Assembly (NCBI RefSeq): GCF_004364325.1
Contig: NZ_SOCP01000010.1
Span: forward strand, 124,001-188,000
Direction of reading: 5' to 3'
Length of the DNA stretch: 64,000 nucleotides
Source of the DNA: Actinophytocola oryzae
GTDB lineage: Bacteria > Actinomycetota > Actinomycetes > Mycobacteriales > Pseudonocardiaceae
A model generated the notes under the pieces. The model did no database searches. It was not told the origin of the DNA and was given only the letters and a program-made list of their open reading frames with translations. Below, in pieces: positions 16,605-24,564 of the stretch (position 1 is the stretch's first letter; the number at the start of each line of letters is the position of its first letter). The position numbers and the translations under genes are program-made.

Positions 16605-17531
16605 GTGCACCCCCTACGCAGCCTGATCCTGGCCGCGGCCGGCAACGACGTGATCCGTCGTCAGGTCGCGACCGCGCCGGTGAGCCGCGACGTCGTCCGG
16701 CGGTTCGTGGCCGGTGAGACCACCGCCGACGCGATCGACGTCACCCGTGAGCTCGTCGCCAGAGGACTGAACGTCACCCTGGACTACCTCGGCGAGGACA
16801 CCACCGACAAGGCGCTCGCCGAGCAGACCGTCCAGGCCTACCTCGACCTCCTCGACGGCCTCCAGGCGGACGGCCTGGCCAAGCACGCCGAGGTCAGCGT
16901 CAAGCTCTCCGCGGTCGGGCAGGCACTCGACGACCGGCTCGCCGTCGAGAACGCCGCCCGCATCTGCGCCAGGGCCGAGCAGGCGGGCACCACGGTCACC
17001 CTCGACATGGAGGACCACACCACCACCGACTCCACCCTCCGCGTGCTCGCCGAGCTGCGGGCGACGTGGCCGTGGGTCGGCGCGGTCCTGCAGTCCTACC
17101 TGCACCGCACCGAGCTGGACTCGGCTCGCCTCGCGGGCACGGGCTCGCGCGTGCGGCTGTGCAAGGGCGCCTACGCCGAACCCCCCGAGGTCGCCTACCC
17201 CGACCCCCACCAGGTCGACCTGAGCTACGTCCGCTGCGCGAACGTCCTGTTGCGCGGTGACGGCTTCCCCATGTTCGCGACGCACGACCCGCGCCTCGTC
17301 GAGATCATCGGCACCCGCGCGGACTCGCTCGGCCGCAAGCCGGGCAGCTTCGAGTTCCAGATGCTGTACGGGATCAGACCCGACGAGCAGACCCGGCTGG
17401 CAGACAGCGGCCACACGGTCCGCGTGTACGTCCCTTACGGCGTGCAGTGGTACGGCTACCTCATGCGCAGGCTGGCGGAGCGTCCGGCGAACACCGCGTT
17501 CTTCTTGCGCGCCTTGGTATCCCGTAAGTGA
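16605..17531 (+). CDS. proline dehydrogenase
   Basis: A monofunctional FAD enzyme that oxidises proline to pyrroline-5-carboxylate. The 308-residue barrel shows LNVTLDYLGED, VSVKLSAVGQALDD, VTLDMEDHTTTDSTL, RLCKGAYAEPPEVAYP (flavin and substrate Lys/Arg), FATHDPRLVE, FEFQMLYGIRPDE and the terminal YVPYGVQWYGYLMRRLAERP, all typical of the PutB type. The GTG at 16605 is preferred over an upstream in-frame GTG because the -10 box precedes it. ProC, which makes proline, is encoded only 1.2 kb downstream, so opposing enzymes of proline metabolism are close neighbours. Confidence 0.93.
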   Translation: MHPLRSLILAAAGNDVIRRQVATAPVSRDVVRRFVAGETTADAIDVTRELVARGLNVTLDYLGEDTTDKALAEQTVQAYLDLLDGLQADGLAKHAEVSVKLSAVGQALDDRLAVENAARICARAEQAGTTVTLDMEDHTTTDSTLRVLAELRATWPWVGAVLQSYLHRTELDSARLAGTGSRVRLCKGAYAEPPEVAYPDPHQVDLSYVRCANVLLRGDGFPMFATHDPRLVEIIGTRADSLGRKPGSFEFQMLYGIRPDEQTRLADSGHTVRVYVPYGVQWYGYLMRRLAERPANTAFFLRALVSRK

Positions 17532-17589
17532 TCAAGAATCTGGTACCACGGTCTGATCAAGGGCCCCCGGACGTGGCAGGGTAATAATC

Positions 17590-18438
17590 ATGAGCAGTCT
17601 TGCGGGCCACGGCGACGCGCGCGCCGGGCAGGGTTCGGCCGGGCCGTTCACGACCGCCTCACGGGTCCGTCCCCTGGGAGACGGCACGTTCGCCGCCACC
17701 CTCCCCGCCCCGTGGACCATCGGCGGCAAACCACACGGCGGGTTCCTCCTGGCGATGCTGGCGCGGGTCGGCGTGGCGGCGGCAGGCGCCGGTTCGCCCG
17801 GCGCCGACCCGTTGACGGTCACCGCCCACTTCCTGCGTGCCCCCGAGCTGGGGCCGGTGCTGCTGCGCACCGAGATCCGCAAGAACGGCCGCCAGACGAC
17901 GGTCGTGAGCGTGCAGCTCGAGCAGCGCGGCCAGTCGTGCGTCGAGGGCGTGGTGACCACCGGGCGCCTGCCCCGCGAGCGGGCGGCGTGGTCGGACCTG
18001 CCGAACCTGCCCGCCGAGCCACCCGGCAACGCACTGGACATGGCATCGCTGCCCCTGGCGTCGGTGTTCCGCCTCATCGAGGGCTGCGACGTGCGCCTCG
18101 ACCCGAACGGCGCGGGGTTCCTGCACGGCCAGACGAGCGACCCGCCGCGCCTGCGGTTATGGGCCAGGCCGCGCAACGAGCAGGTGGACCCCTACTTCGC
18201 TCTGCTGGTCGGCGACATCTCGCCGCCGGTGACGTTCAACCTCGGCCGCTTCGGCTGGTCCCCGACCGTCCAGCTCACCGCACTGCTCCGCTCCCGCCCC
18301 GCCCCCGGCTGGCTACGCATCCAGGTCGACTGCAAGGCCGTCCACGGCCCGTGGTTCGACGCCGACGCCACGGTCGTCGACGCGACCGGCCGCCTCGTCT
18401 GCCAGGCCCGCCAGCTGGCGCTGTCCGCGAAGCCCTAG
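17590..18438 (+). CDS. acyl-CoA thioesterase-like hot-dog protein (Rv0499-like)
   Basis: A 282-residue protein with a double hot-dog thioesterase fold. WTIGGKPHGGFLLAMLARVG (about 40-59) matches the first hot-dog helix (NGG-type). PLTVTAHFLRAP and TTVVSVQLEQRG follow, and the second domain contains DPYFALLVGDISPP and TVQLTALLRSRPAPGWLRIQ. The ATG follows a GGCAGGG site. Its stop shares CTAG with the convergent gene. The natural acyl substrate is unknown. Confidence 0.85.
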   Translation: MSSLAGHGDARAGQGSAGPFTTASRVRPLGDGTFAATLPAPWTIGGKPHGGFLLAMLARVGVAAAGAGSPGADPLTVTAHFLRAPELGPVLLRTEIRKNGRQTTVVSVQLEQRGQSCVEGVVTTGRLPRERAAWSDLPNLPAEPPGNALDMASLPLASVFRLIEGCDVRLDPNGAGFLHGQTSDPPRLRLWARPRNEQVDPYFALLVGDISPPVTFNLGRFGWSPTVQLTALLRSRPAPGWLRIQVDCKAVHGPWFDADATVVDATGRLVCQARQLALSAKP

Positions 18439-18740
18439 TCGTTCCTGGCGCGACCGAGGCCGTCGTCGCCCCGGCCCGGTCGGGGAAGGGTGTCCACGAC
18501 CGCCTTGGCGCTCCTGAGGTCCATTCCGGTCTCGTCCCGTACCGCCTTGACCGCGTGCACGATGCGGCCCTCTGCGACGAGCTGACGTGCCCGCACGAGG
18601 GTCTCCTCGCTGACCAGGGCGACCAGTTCGTCCAACGGCGGCGGTGGCGGGCGGCGGCGCGAACGTGAGAGCACGAACGCCAGGACCGTCAGCGCGATGC
18701 CGACGACGAGCCCGAGTGGGAAGGCGGAACCGGAGGACAT
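18435..18740 (-). CDS. small membrane protein with ribosomal bL12 C-terminal-like domain
   Basis: A 101-residue protein. One N-terminal membrane helix (PLGLVVGIALTVLAFVL) is followed by a basic Pro-rich linker and a soluble domain (LVAEGRIVHAVKAVRDETG, then MDLRSAKAVVDTLPRPGRG). That domain resembles the helix-sheet fold of the L7/L12 C-terminus. It is convergent with the thioesterase gene (stops overlap in CTAG) and divergent from proC with a 33-bp gap. Role unknown; it is not a ribosomal protein. Confidence 0.75.
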   Translation of the reverse strand: MSSGSAFPLGLVVGIALTVLAFVLSRSRRRPPPPPLDELVALVSEETLVRARQLVAEGRIVHAVKAVRDETGMDLRSAKAVVDTLPRPGRGDDGLGRARND

Positions 18741-18773
18741 GCCCGGGAACGCTAGCGTGGCACGCTGTCCCGC

Positions 18774-19589
18774 ATGACAGATTCCATCGCGGTGCTCGGG
18801 GCAGGCAAGATCGGTGAGGCGCTCCTGTCCGGGCTGCTCACCGGCGGTCGCCGGGTCGAAGAGCTGATGTTCACCGAACGGCATCCGGAGCGCGCCGCCG
18901 AGCTGACCGCCCGCTACGGCGTGGCCGCCGTGGACGTCGCCACCGCGGCGAAGGAGGCGGCCGTCCTGATCGTCGCCGTCAAGCCCCAGGACATCGAACC
19001 GCTCCTCGACGAGCTGGCCCCGCACGCGACCGCCGACACGCTGGTCGTCTCGCTGTGCGCGGGGCTGCCGACGAGCCTCTACGAGCGCAGCCTCGACGAC
19101 GGTGTGCCGGTCGTGCGGGTCATGCCGAACACGCCGATGGTCGTCGGCGAGGCCATGTCGGCCATCTCGCCCGGCAGGCACGCCACCAACGACCACCTGG
19201 CGGTCGTCGAGGAGCTGCTGTCGGTCGTCGGCATGGTCGTTCGGGTGCCCGAGTCGCAGCAGGACGCCGTCACGGCGCTGTCCGGCTCCGGGCCCGCGTA
19301 CTTCTTCTACCTGGTCGAGGCCATGATCGACGCCGGGATCCTGCTCGGCCTGCCGCGTGCGGTGTCCGAGAAGCTGATCATCCAGTCGGCCGTGGGCGCC
19401 GCCACGATGCTCGCGAAGACCGGGGAGCACCCGGTGATACTCCGCGAGGCCGTCACGTCCCCGGCGGGCACGACGATCATGGCCATCCGTGAGCTGGAGA
19501 AACACGGGGTGCGCGCCGCGCTGCTGGACGCCATCGAGGCCGCCCGCGACCGGTCGCAGGAGCTGGGGAAGGCCCACGACCCGTCCTGA
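18774..19589 (+). CDS. proC: pyrroline-5-carboxylate reductase
   Basis: Catalyses the last step of proline synthesis, reducing pyrroline-5-carboxylate with NAD(P)H. The 271-residue protein has the Rossmann motif VLGAGKIGEALLSGLL, VKPQDIEPLL, VRVMPNTPMVVGEAMS and the family signature in ALSGSGPAYFFYLVEAMIDAG with EAVTSPAGTTIMAIRELEKHG. The ATG start lies about 9 nt after TAGCGT, so the mRNA may be leaderless. Position matches Rv0500. Confidence 0.97.
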   Translation: MTDSIAVLGAGKIGEALLSGLLTGGRRVEELMFTERHPERAAELTARYGVAAVDVATAAKEAAVLIVAVKPQDIEPLLDELAPHATADTLVVSLCAGLPTSLYERSLDDGVPVVRVMPNTPMVVGEAMSAISPGRHATNDHLAVVEELLSVVGMVVRVPESQQDAVTALSGSGPAYFFYLVEAMIDAGILLGLPRAVSEKLIIQSAVGAATMLAKTGEHPVILREAVTSPAGTTIMAIRELEKHGVRAALLDAIEAARDRSQELGKAHDPS

Positions 19590-19722
19590 TCTTGCGCAGG
19601 AAATTCGGCGCGGGCATCGCATCAGTCACACCAGTCCCGCTAGTCTCGGGAGAAGCACGTGCGTGTCGATACCGTCGGTGGGGAAGCCGGCGGCGCGACA
19701 CGTGTCGAAGGACGCGGTGAGC

Positions 19723-19941
19723 ATGCCGGCGAACAGGAAAGAACCGGAGCCACCTGGTCTCGCACAGGTGCAGTTCCTGACCGTGGCCGAGGTGGCCACC
19801 ATGATGCGAGTTTCGAAGATGACCGTGTACCGGCTGGTGCACAACGGCGAGCTGCCCGCGGTGCGGGTCGGCAAGTCGTTCCGGGTGCCCGAGCAGGCGG
19901 TCCACGACTACCTGCGCAGCGCCTATTTCGACGCCGGCTAG
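19723..19941 (+). CDS. excisionase/BldC-type HTH protein (Rv0500A-like)
   Basis: A small winged-helix protein of 72 residues (as called). FLTVAEVATMMRVSKMTVYR, then LVHNGELPAVRVGKSFRVPE and the terminal AVHDYLRSAYFDAG, are the MerR-like excisionase-family HTH, very like Rv0500A beside proC in mycobacteria. The start is uncertain: ATG 19723 with AAGGA upstream, or GTG 19717 or 19702. It is not linked to any phage gene, so it is a resident regulator and not a true excisionase. Confidence 0.85.
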   Translation: MPANRKEPEPPGLAQVQFLTVAEVATMMRVSKMTVYRLVHNGELPAVRVGKSFRVPEQAVHDYLRSAYFDAG

Positions 19942-20088
19942 GTAGCCGGTGCCGAGCGCCCCGTGACCCCCAGGTAATCTTGATGCCCGTTGCCTGGTGT
20001 CATGGGGCGCGTCCGTCGCCGGATGTTGGTCGAGTGGTCGTTGCCGTTCCAGGTTGACCCGACCACAAGACTGAAGCAGAGGTTCCGT

Positions 20089-20190
20089 ATGGGCTCGGTC
20101 ATCAAGAAGCGACGCAAGCGCATGTCCAAGAAGAAGCACCGCAAGCTCCTTCGCAAGACCCGCGTGCAGCGTCGCAAACTGAAGAAGTAA
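20089..20190 (+). CDS. small ribosomal protein bS22-like, 33 residues
   Basis: A tiny, extremely basic protein: MGSVIKKRRKRMSKKKHRK, then LLRKTRVQRRKLKK. It is nearly identical to Rv0500B, whose mycobacterial homologue was found in ribosome structures near the 30S decoding centre and named bS22. It also matches the AURKAIP1/COX24 C-terminal domain family. AGAGG (20078-20082) lies 6 nt upstream of the ATG. The order proC, HTH, bS22 and GalE-like matches mycobacteria. Confidence 0.93.
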   Translation: MGSVIKKRRKRMSKKKHRKLLRKTRVQRRKLKK

Positions 20191-20271
20191 CGCCTGTGGG
20201 TGGGTGTCCGCCAAACGAGTGACATCCACCAACATGGTGTGTGACCTGCGTTAACTCCTCGTTGCCGATGA

Positions 20272-20299
20272 CGAATCGATCACGATTCGGATGTAGAGT
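20272..20299 (+). promoter_or_regulatory. candidate promoter with inverted repeat upstream of the GalE-like gene
   Basis: CGAATCG (20272-20278) and CGATTCG (20283-20289) form a perfect inverted repeat around ATCA. A -10-like TAGAGT (20294-20299) follows 4 bp later, so the repeat would lie in the -35/spacer region, as expected for a repressor operator. The transcript would have a leader of about 55 nt. Confidence 0.4.
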
Positions 20300-20362
20300 C
20301 GCGAGCGGTCCCGACGCGTGCTAAGCGCGTTTCGCCCAATCGTGATGATTCATCGGAGTCGC

Positions 20363-21271
20363 ATGGCGCCCAGGGTTGTCCTCGTCACCGGAGTCGCCGA
20401 CCAGCTCGGCGGCCGGCTGGCCGCACGGTTGGCGGCCGACCCGGTCATCGAGCGGGTGTTGGGCGTCGACACCGCGCCACCCGTGGCGACCGGTTCGACG
20501 CGGGTCGAGTTCGTGAGCGCGGACATCCGTGGCCCGCGCATCGCGAAGCTGATCGACTCCGCCGGGGTCGACACGGTGGTGCACGCCGCGCCCCGACCCA
20601 GTGTCGGGTCGAGGCGGGCCGCCATCAAGGAGCTCAACGTCATCGGCACGATGCGCCTCCTGTCCGCCTGCCAGCGGGCACGCAGCGTGCGCAAGCTGGT
20701 CCTGAAGTCCACCGCGGAGGTGTACGGCGCGAGCGCGAGCTCACCTGCCGTGTTCACCGAGCAGGACGCGCCCGAGACGGTCGAGGTCGAGGGCTACGTC
20801 CGCGGCTTCGCCCGGCGCCGCCCCGACGTCACGCTGACCGTGCTGCGGTTGGCCGACGTCATCGGCCCCGGCGTGGACAACGCCCTGACCAGGTACTTCT
20901 CCCTGCCCGTCGTGCCGACCGTGCTCGGTTTCGACGCACGCGTGCAGCTGCTCCACCTCGCTGACGCGCTCGCGGTGCTCGACCGCGCGATCACCCACGA
21001 CCTGCCCGGCGTGTTCAACGCGGGCGGCGACGGGGTGCTGATGCTCTCCCAGGCGATCCGCCGTGCGGGTCGCGTGCCGCTGCCGATGCCCCGGGCCGCC
21101 ATCGGCGCCGCCGCCCGGCTGGCCGGTGGCCGGGTGGACCTCTCACCCGGCCAGGCGCGGCTGCTCGACTACGGCCGCGTCATCGACACGACCCGGCTGA
21201 AGACCACGTTCGGGTTCACGCCGAAGTGGACCACCGCCGCCGCGTTCGACGACTACGTCCGCGGCCGCTAG
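20363..21271 (+). CDS. NAD-dependent epimerase/dehydratase (GalE2-like, Rv0501-like)
   Basis: A 302-residue extended-SDR protein. RVVLVTGVADQLGGRLAARL gives the nucleotide-binding motif, though the usual TGxxGxxG glycines are partly replaced (GVADQLGG). FVSADIRGP, VVHAAPRPS, VLKSTAEVYGAS and HLADALAVLDRAI follow. The canonical YxxxK is not obvious: the region after TAEVYGAS reads EGYVRGFARRRP, so epimerase activity is doubtful. ATG 20363 follows CGGAG. Confidence 0.8.
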   Translation: MAPRVVLVTGVADQLGGRLAARLAADPVIERVLGVDTAPPVATGSTRVEFVSADIRGPRIAKLIDSAGVDTVVHAAPRPSVGSRRAAIKELNVIGTMRLLSACQRARSVRKLVLKSTAEVYGASASSPAVFTEQDAPETVEVEGYVRGFARRRPDVTLTVLRLADVIGPGVDNALTRYFSLPVVPTVLGFDARVQLLHLADALAVLDRAITHDLPGVFNAGGDGVLMLSQAIRRAGRVPLPMPRAAIGAAARLAGGRVDLSPGQARLLDYGRVIDTTRLKTTFGFTPKWTTAAAFDDYVRGR

Positions 21272-21300
21272 AGCTTTCGGGCTCCCCAGGGAGTAGAAGA

Positions 21301-22242
21301 GTGCCTGTTCAGGAAGCCGACGTCATCCCGCTGCGCCCTCGGGCGCCCGAGCCCACCGTCAGACCGCCGCGCCCGCTCGCGTCCGTGACCGAGCTGCGGC
21401 CCCGACCCGAGTCCGTGGCCGACAGGCTCGCGGGCTTCGTCCGCAACCGCCTGCGCGGCGACTACCCGGTCGACGAGTTCGGCTTCGACCCCCAGCTCAC
21501 CGACGCGGTGGTCATGCCACCGCTGCGAATGATCTACGAGCGCTGGTTCCGCGTCGAGGTCACCGGCGCCGCGAACCTGCCCGTCGACGGCGGGGCGTTG
21601 ATCGTGGCCAACCATTCCGGCACGTTGCCATGGGACGCGGTGATGACCGCCATCGCCGTGCACGACAACCATCCGCGTGGCAAGCACCTGCGCATGCTGG
21701 GTGCCGACCTGGTGTTCAAGGTGCCGGGGCTGTCCGCGCTGGCCCGCCGCACCGGCCAGACCCTGGCGTGCGGTGCCGACGCGCAGCGCCTGTTGCGCTC
21801 GGGTGAGCTGGTCGGCGTGTGGCCGGAGGGCTTCAAGGGCATCGGCAAGCCGTTCAGCGAGCGCTACCGGCTGCAGCGGTTCGGCAGGGGCGGGTTCGCC
21901 CGCACGGCCATGAAGGCGGGCGTGCCGATCGTCCCGTGCTCGATCGTCGGCGCTGAGGAGATCTACCCGAAGGTGGCCGACCTGAAGCCGCTCGCGAAGC
22001 TGCTCGGTCTGCCGTACCTGCCGGTCACGCCGTTCTTCCCGCTACTGGGCCCCCTGGGCGCGATCCCGCTGCCGACCAAGTGGCGCATCGACTTCGGCGA
22101 GCCCATCCACACCGGCCTGGTCGACCAGGCCGAGGCCGACGACCACGGCGTCGGCCTGGAGCTGGCGGAGTACGTCCGGGACACCATCCAGAAGACGCTG
22201 GACAGCATGGTGGCCGAACGGCGGTCGGTCTTCCGGGGCTAG
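21301..22242 (+). CDS. PlsC-type 1-acylglycerol-3-phosphate acyltransferase-like protein (Rv0502-like)
   Basis: A 313-residue membrane-associated acyltransferase with the HX4D motif in VANHSGTLPWDAV (about 101-113), VWPEGFKGIGKPF (the EG motif) and GVPIVPCSIVGAEE. It would acylate lysophospholipid or a related acceptor. It has an unusual Arg/Pro-rich N-terminal extension before the catalytic domain. The GTG at 21301 follows GGGAG and lies 29 bp after the GalE-like gene, so they are probably one operon. The stop shares CTAG with the convergent 43-residue gene. Confidence 0.88.
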   Translation: MPVQEADVIPLRPRAPEPTVRPPRPLASVTELRPRPESVADRLAGFVRNRLRGDYPVDEFGFDPQLTDAVVMPPLRMIYERWFRVEVTGAANLPVDGGALIVANHSGTLPWDAVMTAIAVHDNHPRGKHLRMLGADLVFKVPGLSALARRTGQTLACGADAQRLLRSGELVGVWPEGFKGIGKPFSERYRLQRFGRGGFARTAMKAGVPIVPCSIVGAEEIYPKVADLKPLAKLLGLPYLPVTPFFPLLGPLGAIPLPTKWRIDFGEPIHTGLVDQAEADDHGVGLELAEYVRDTIQKTLDSMVAERRSVFRG

Positions 22243-22370
22243 TAGGGCCAGTCCTTGTCCTTCTCGCGGAGCTGGCGGCGCATCTCGGACTCGATCCCGT
22301 TGCGCCGCCCCATCACGAACCCCACGCCAAGGCAGATGACCGCGACCAGCAGCACGACGATCCCGGTCAT
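22239..22370 (-). CDS. 43-residue membrane protein coupled to the SerB-like gene
   Basis: A short gene on the minus strand: MTGIVVLLVAVICLGVGFVM followed by GRRNGIESEMRRQLREKDKD and WPY. It has one membrane helix and a charged cytoplasmic tail. Its ATG overlaps the SerB-like stop as ATGA, so it is translationally coupled, and its TAG stop overlaps the acyltransferase stop in CTAG. The tight placement on both sides supports a real gene. Function unknown. Confidence 0.7.
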   Translation of the reverse strand: MTGIVVLLVAVICLGVGFVMGRRNGIESEMRRQLREKDKDWPY

Positions 22371-23254
22371 GAAACCCTCTTCCGGTAGGCGAGGCCTGCC
22401 ACGACGGCGCCCGCGACGGCCCCCGCGCCGAGCACCGAGGGCACCCCGATCTTCGCCGCCTTCCGCCCGGTGCGGAAGTCGCGGATCTCCCAGCCACGCC
22501 TGCGGGCGGTCTCCCGCAGCGTGCCGTCCGGGTTGATCGCGACGGCCGTGCCGACCACGGACAGCATGGGCACGTCGTTGGCCGAGTCGGAGTAGGCGGT
22601 GCAGCGCCGCAGGTCGAGGCCCTCCCTGGCGGCCAGCGCGCGCACGGCGTGCGCCTTGGCCGGCCCGTGCAGCATCTCGCCGACGAGCCGTCCGGTGTAC
22701 ACGCCTTTCTCGCTCTCCAGGACCGTGCCGAGGGCGCCGGTGAGGCCCAGCCTGCGCGCGATGATGGCCGCGAGGTCGACGGGCGTCGCGGTGACCAGCC
22801 AGACACGCTGGCCCGCGTCGAGGTGCATCTGCGCGAGCGAGCGCGTGCCGGGCCAGATCCGGTCGGCCATCAGCTCGTCGTAGATCTCCTCGCCGAGCGT
22901 GGTGAGCTCGGCGACGGAGTGCCCGGCGACGAAGGACAGCCCGGACTCGCGGGCGGTGCGGATGCCGTCCTGGCTCTCGCGACCGCCGACCCGGAACATG
23001 ACCTGCTGGAGCGCGAACTTCGCCAGGTCGGAGGTCGTGAAGAACTTCCGCGAGGCCATGCCCCTCGCGAAGTGGAAGATCGACGCGCCCATCATCATCG
23101 TGTTGTCGACGTCGAAGAACGCCGCGGCGGTGAGGTCGACCGGTGCGATGGGCTGCTCGGCCCGCTCGAGGGTGTACGCGGCTTCGGCCGACGCCTCACC
23201 GGCGATCGCCGCGACCAGCTCGGGCTCCTTCGCACGGCCACGCCACAGGGACAC
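22367..23254 (-). CDS. HAD-superfamily phosphatase, SerB1-like (Rv0505c-like)
   Basis: A 295-residue HAD-IB hydrolase. AAFFDVDNTMMMGASIFHF contains the nucleophile motif DVDNT, LVTATPVDLAAIIARRLG is motif II, and AYSDSANDVPMLSVVG is motif IV with a preceding Lys. It resembles phosphoserine phosphatase, but the first motif is DVDNT and not DxDST, so serine phosphate may not be the substrate. A C-terminal membrane-like helix (VLGAGAVAGAVVAGLAY) is notable. The start is GTG 23254. Confidence 0.85.
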   Translation of the reverse strand: MSLWRGRAKEPELVAAIAGEASAEAAYTLERAEQPIAPVDLTAAAFFDVDNTMMMGASIFHFARGMASRKFFTTSDLAKFALQQVMFRVGGRESQDGIRTARESGLSFVAGHSVAELTTLGEEIYDELMADRIWPGTRSLAQMHLDAGQRVWLVTATPVDLAAIIARRLGLTGALGTVLESEKGVYTGRLVGEMLHGPAKAHAVRALAAREGLDLRRCTAYSDSANDVPMLSVVGTAVAINPDGTLRETARRRGWEIRDFRTGRKAAKIGVPSVLGAGAVAGAVVAGLAYRKRVS

Positions 23255-23337
23255 GGCATCGCCTCCGCGGTCGGGTTGTTTCAGCGGTCACGTCGTCCCA
23301 CAGCGTAGCGAGCAGCCCTGACGACGTTGCGGGTCAC

Positions 23338-24525
23338 TCAGCCGATCCGCAGCGGCGGCAGGCCCGGGAGCAGCGGCGGCAGTTCGATCAGCGGCGGCGT
23401 GGACGGCGGCGTCGAGGTGTCCGGGGTCGTCGGCCGTTCCGTCGGACCTGGCACGGAGACCGTCGCGCCGGGCACCGGCACCAGCGGCACGTCCGGGGTC
23501 GGCTGGGCAGGCGGCAGCGGCGCGCTGGGTGTCTCCGCGGCACCGGACGTCGGCGGCACGGAGTTGTCGGGGGTCACCGGCACACTGGGCAGGCCCGTCG
23601 CGGCCGCGGGGTCCTCCCGGCACGCGCTGGTCGCGGGCAGCGGGCCGATGTCGTCGGACGAACCGGAGGTGACCTGGACGCATTCCATACGGGGCCGCAG
23701 GGCCTGCGCTCGCGCCGTGATGCGGTCGAGCAGGGCGCGCGTGGCGGTCGAGCGGTTGCGCACGTCCTCCGGCAGGTGGGTGGCCACACCCCGCAGCCGT
23801 GCCGCCTGCTGCGTCGACCAGTCGCGCAGCGAGTCGAGCAGGCGGCCGTCGGTGCTGGTGGCGAGGACGATCAGCTGGCGCGTGCCGGTGATGGCGTCGT
23901 TGTCGAAGTCGGTCAGCGCGGTGAGGTAGCCGCCGACCGGCGCGTCGGCGGGGTCGGGGTAGCGGCGTGCGAGCGTCTCGATCTCGGTGATCCGCGCGGC
24001 GGCGAACTCGAGGTGCTTGAGTGCCTTGGGTTCCTCGCCGAAGGTCAGGCCGAGCGAGGCGGCCTCGGCCGTGCGCTTGACGCCGTAGAGGGCGTCGCCG
24101 GGCAGCGCGTCCCTGGAGAGGAGCACGCTCATGCCCGTCAGCGATCCGACGAGCGCGAGCAGGGCCACCGACGCCACGGCGAGCCGCCCCCGGGCGCCGG
24201 CGAGTGCGCCCTTCCGTCTGCCCCTTCGTTCACCCGGACGTGTGGCTCCCGCCTGCTCCCGGTTCGCAGGCCGTGACGGCCTGGTTCGCGGTGCGGGTTC
24301 GGTTCTGACGGCTGGCTCTGCCTCCGCCTCGGTCTCTCCGGGCGGGCCTGCGGCGGGTTCGGTGAGAGCCACCGCGTCTGGTTCGTCGGCTTCCCCGTCC
24401 AGGGCGAGCAGGATGCGGTCGCGCATCCGCCGGCGCTCCCCGGGAGTGGGACCCGTCAGCGGCGCCAGCGACCGGAGGGCATGCACGACCGTCCGGTCGT
24501 ACGTGCCTCTGTTCTCGCCGTCCAC
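23338..24525 (-). CDS. DUF5667 membrane protein, RsbN-like anti-sigma factor
   Basis: A 395-residue protein with an N-terminal cytoplasmic segment (about 1-110), a membrane helix (LAVASVALLALVGSLTGMSV), an extracytoplasmic DUF5667 domain (LPGDALYGVKRTAEAASLGL) and a long Pro/Thr/Ser-rich C-terminal tail. In Streptomyces rsbN directly follows bldN and encodes the BldN-specific anti-sigma factor of this architecture. Here the gene lies 39 bp behind the BldN-like gene on the same strand. The match to RsbN is by context and domain, not proven. Confidence 0.8.
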   Translation of the reverse strand: MDGENRGTYDRTVVHALRSLAPLTGPTPGERRRMRDRILLALDGEADEPDAVALTEPAAGPPGETEAEAEPAVRTEPAPRTRPSRPANREQAGATRPGERRGRRKGALAGARGRLAVASVALLALVGSLTGMSVLLSRDALPGDALYGVKRTAEAASLGLTFGEEPKALKHLEFAAARITEIETLARRYPDPADAPVGGYLTALTDFDNDAITGTRQLIVLATSTDGRLLDSLRDWSTQQAARLRGVATHLPEDVRNRSTATRALLDRITARAQALRPRMECVQVTSGSSDDIGPLPATSACREDPAAATGLPSVPVTPDNSVPPTSGAAETPSAPLPPAQPTPDVPLVPVPGATVSVPGPTERPTTPDTSTPPSTPPLIELPPLLPGLPPLRIG

Positions 24526-24564
24526 AACAGGGAAAACGAGTCCGCCGCCGCCGAAGTTACGGCC

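Noticed and set aside
19723..19941. Phage excisionase marking an integrated element
   Set aside because: It lies in the conserved order proC-HTH-bS22 shared with mycobacteria, with no integrase nearby, so it is a resident regulator.
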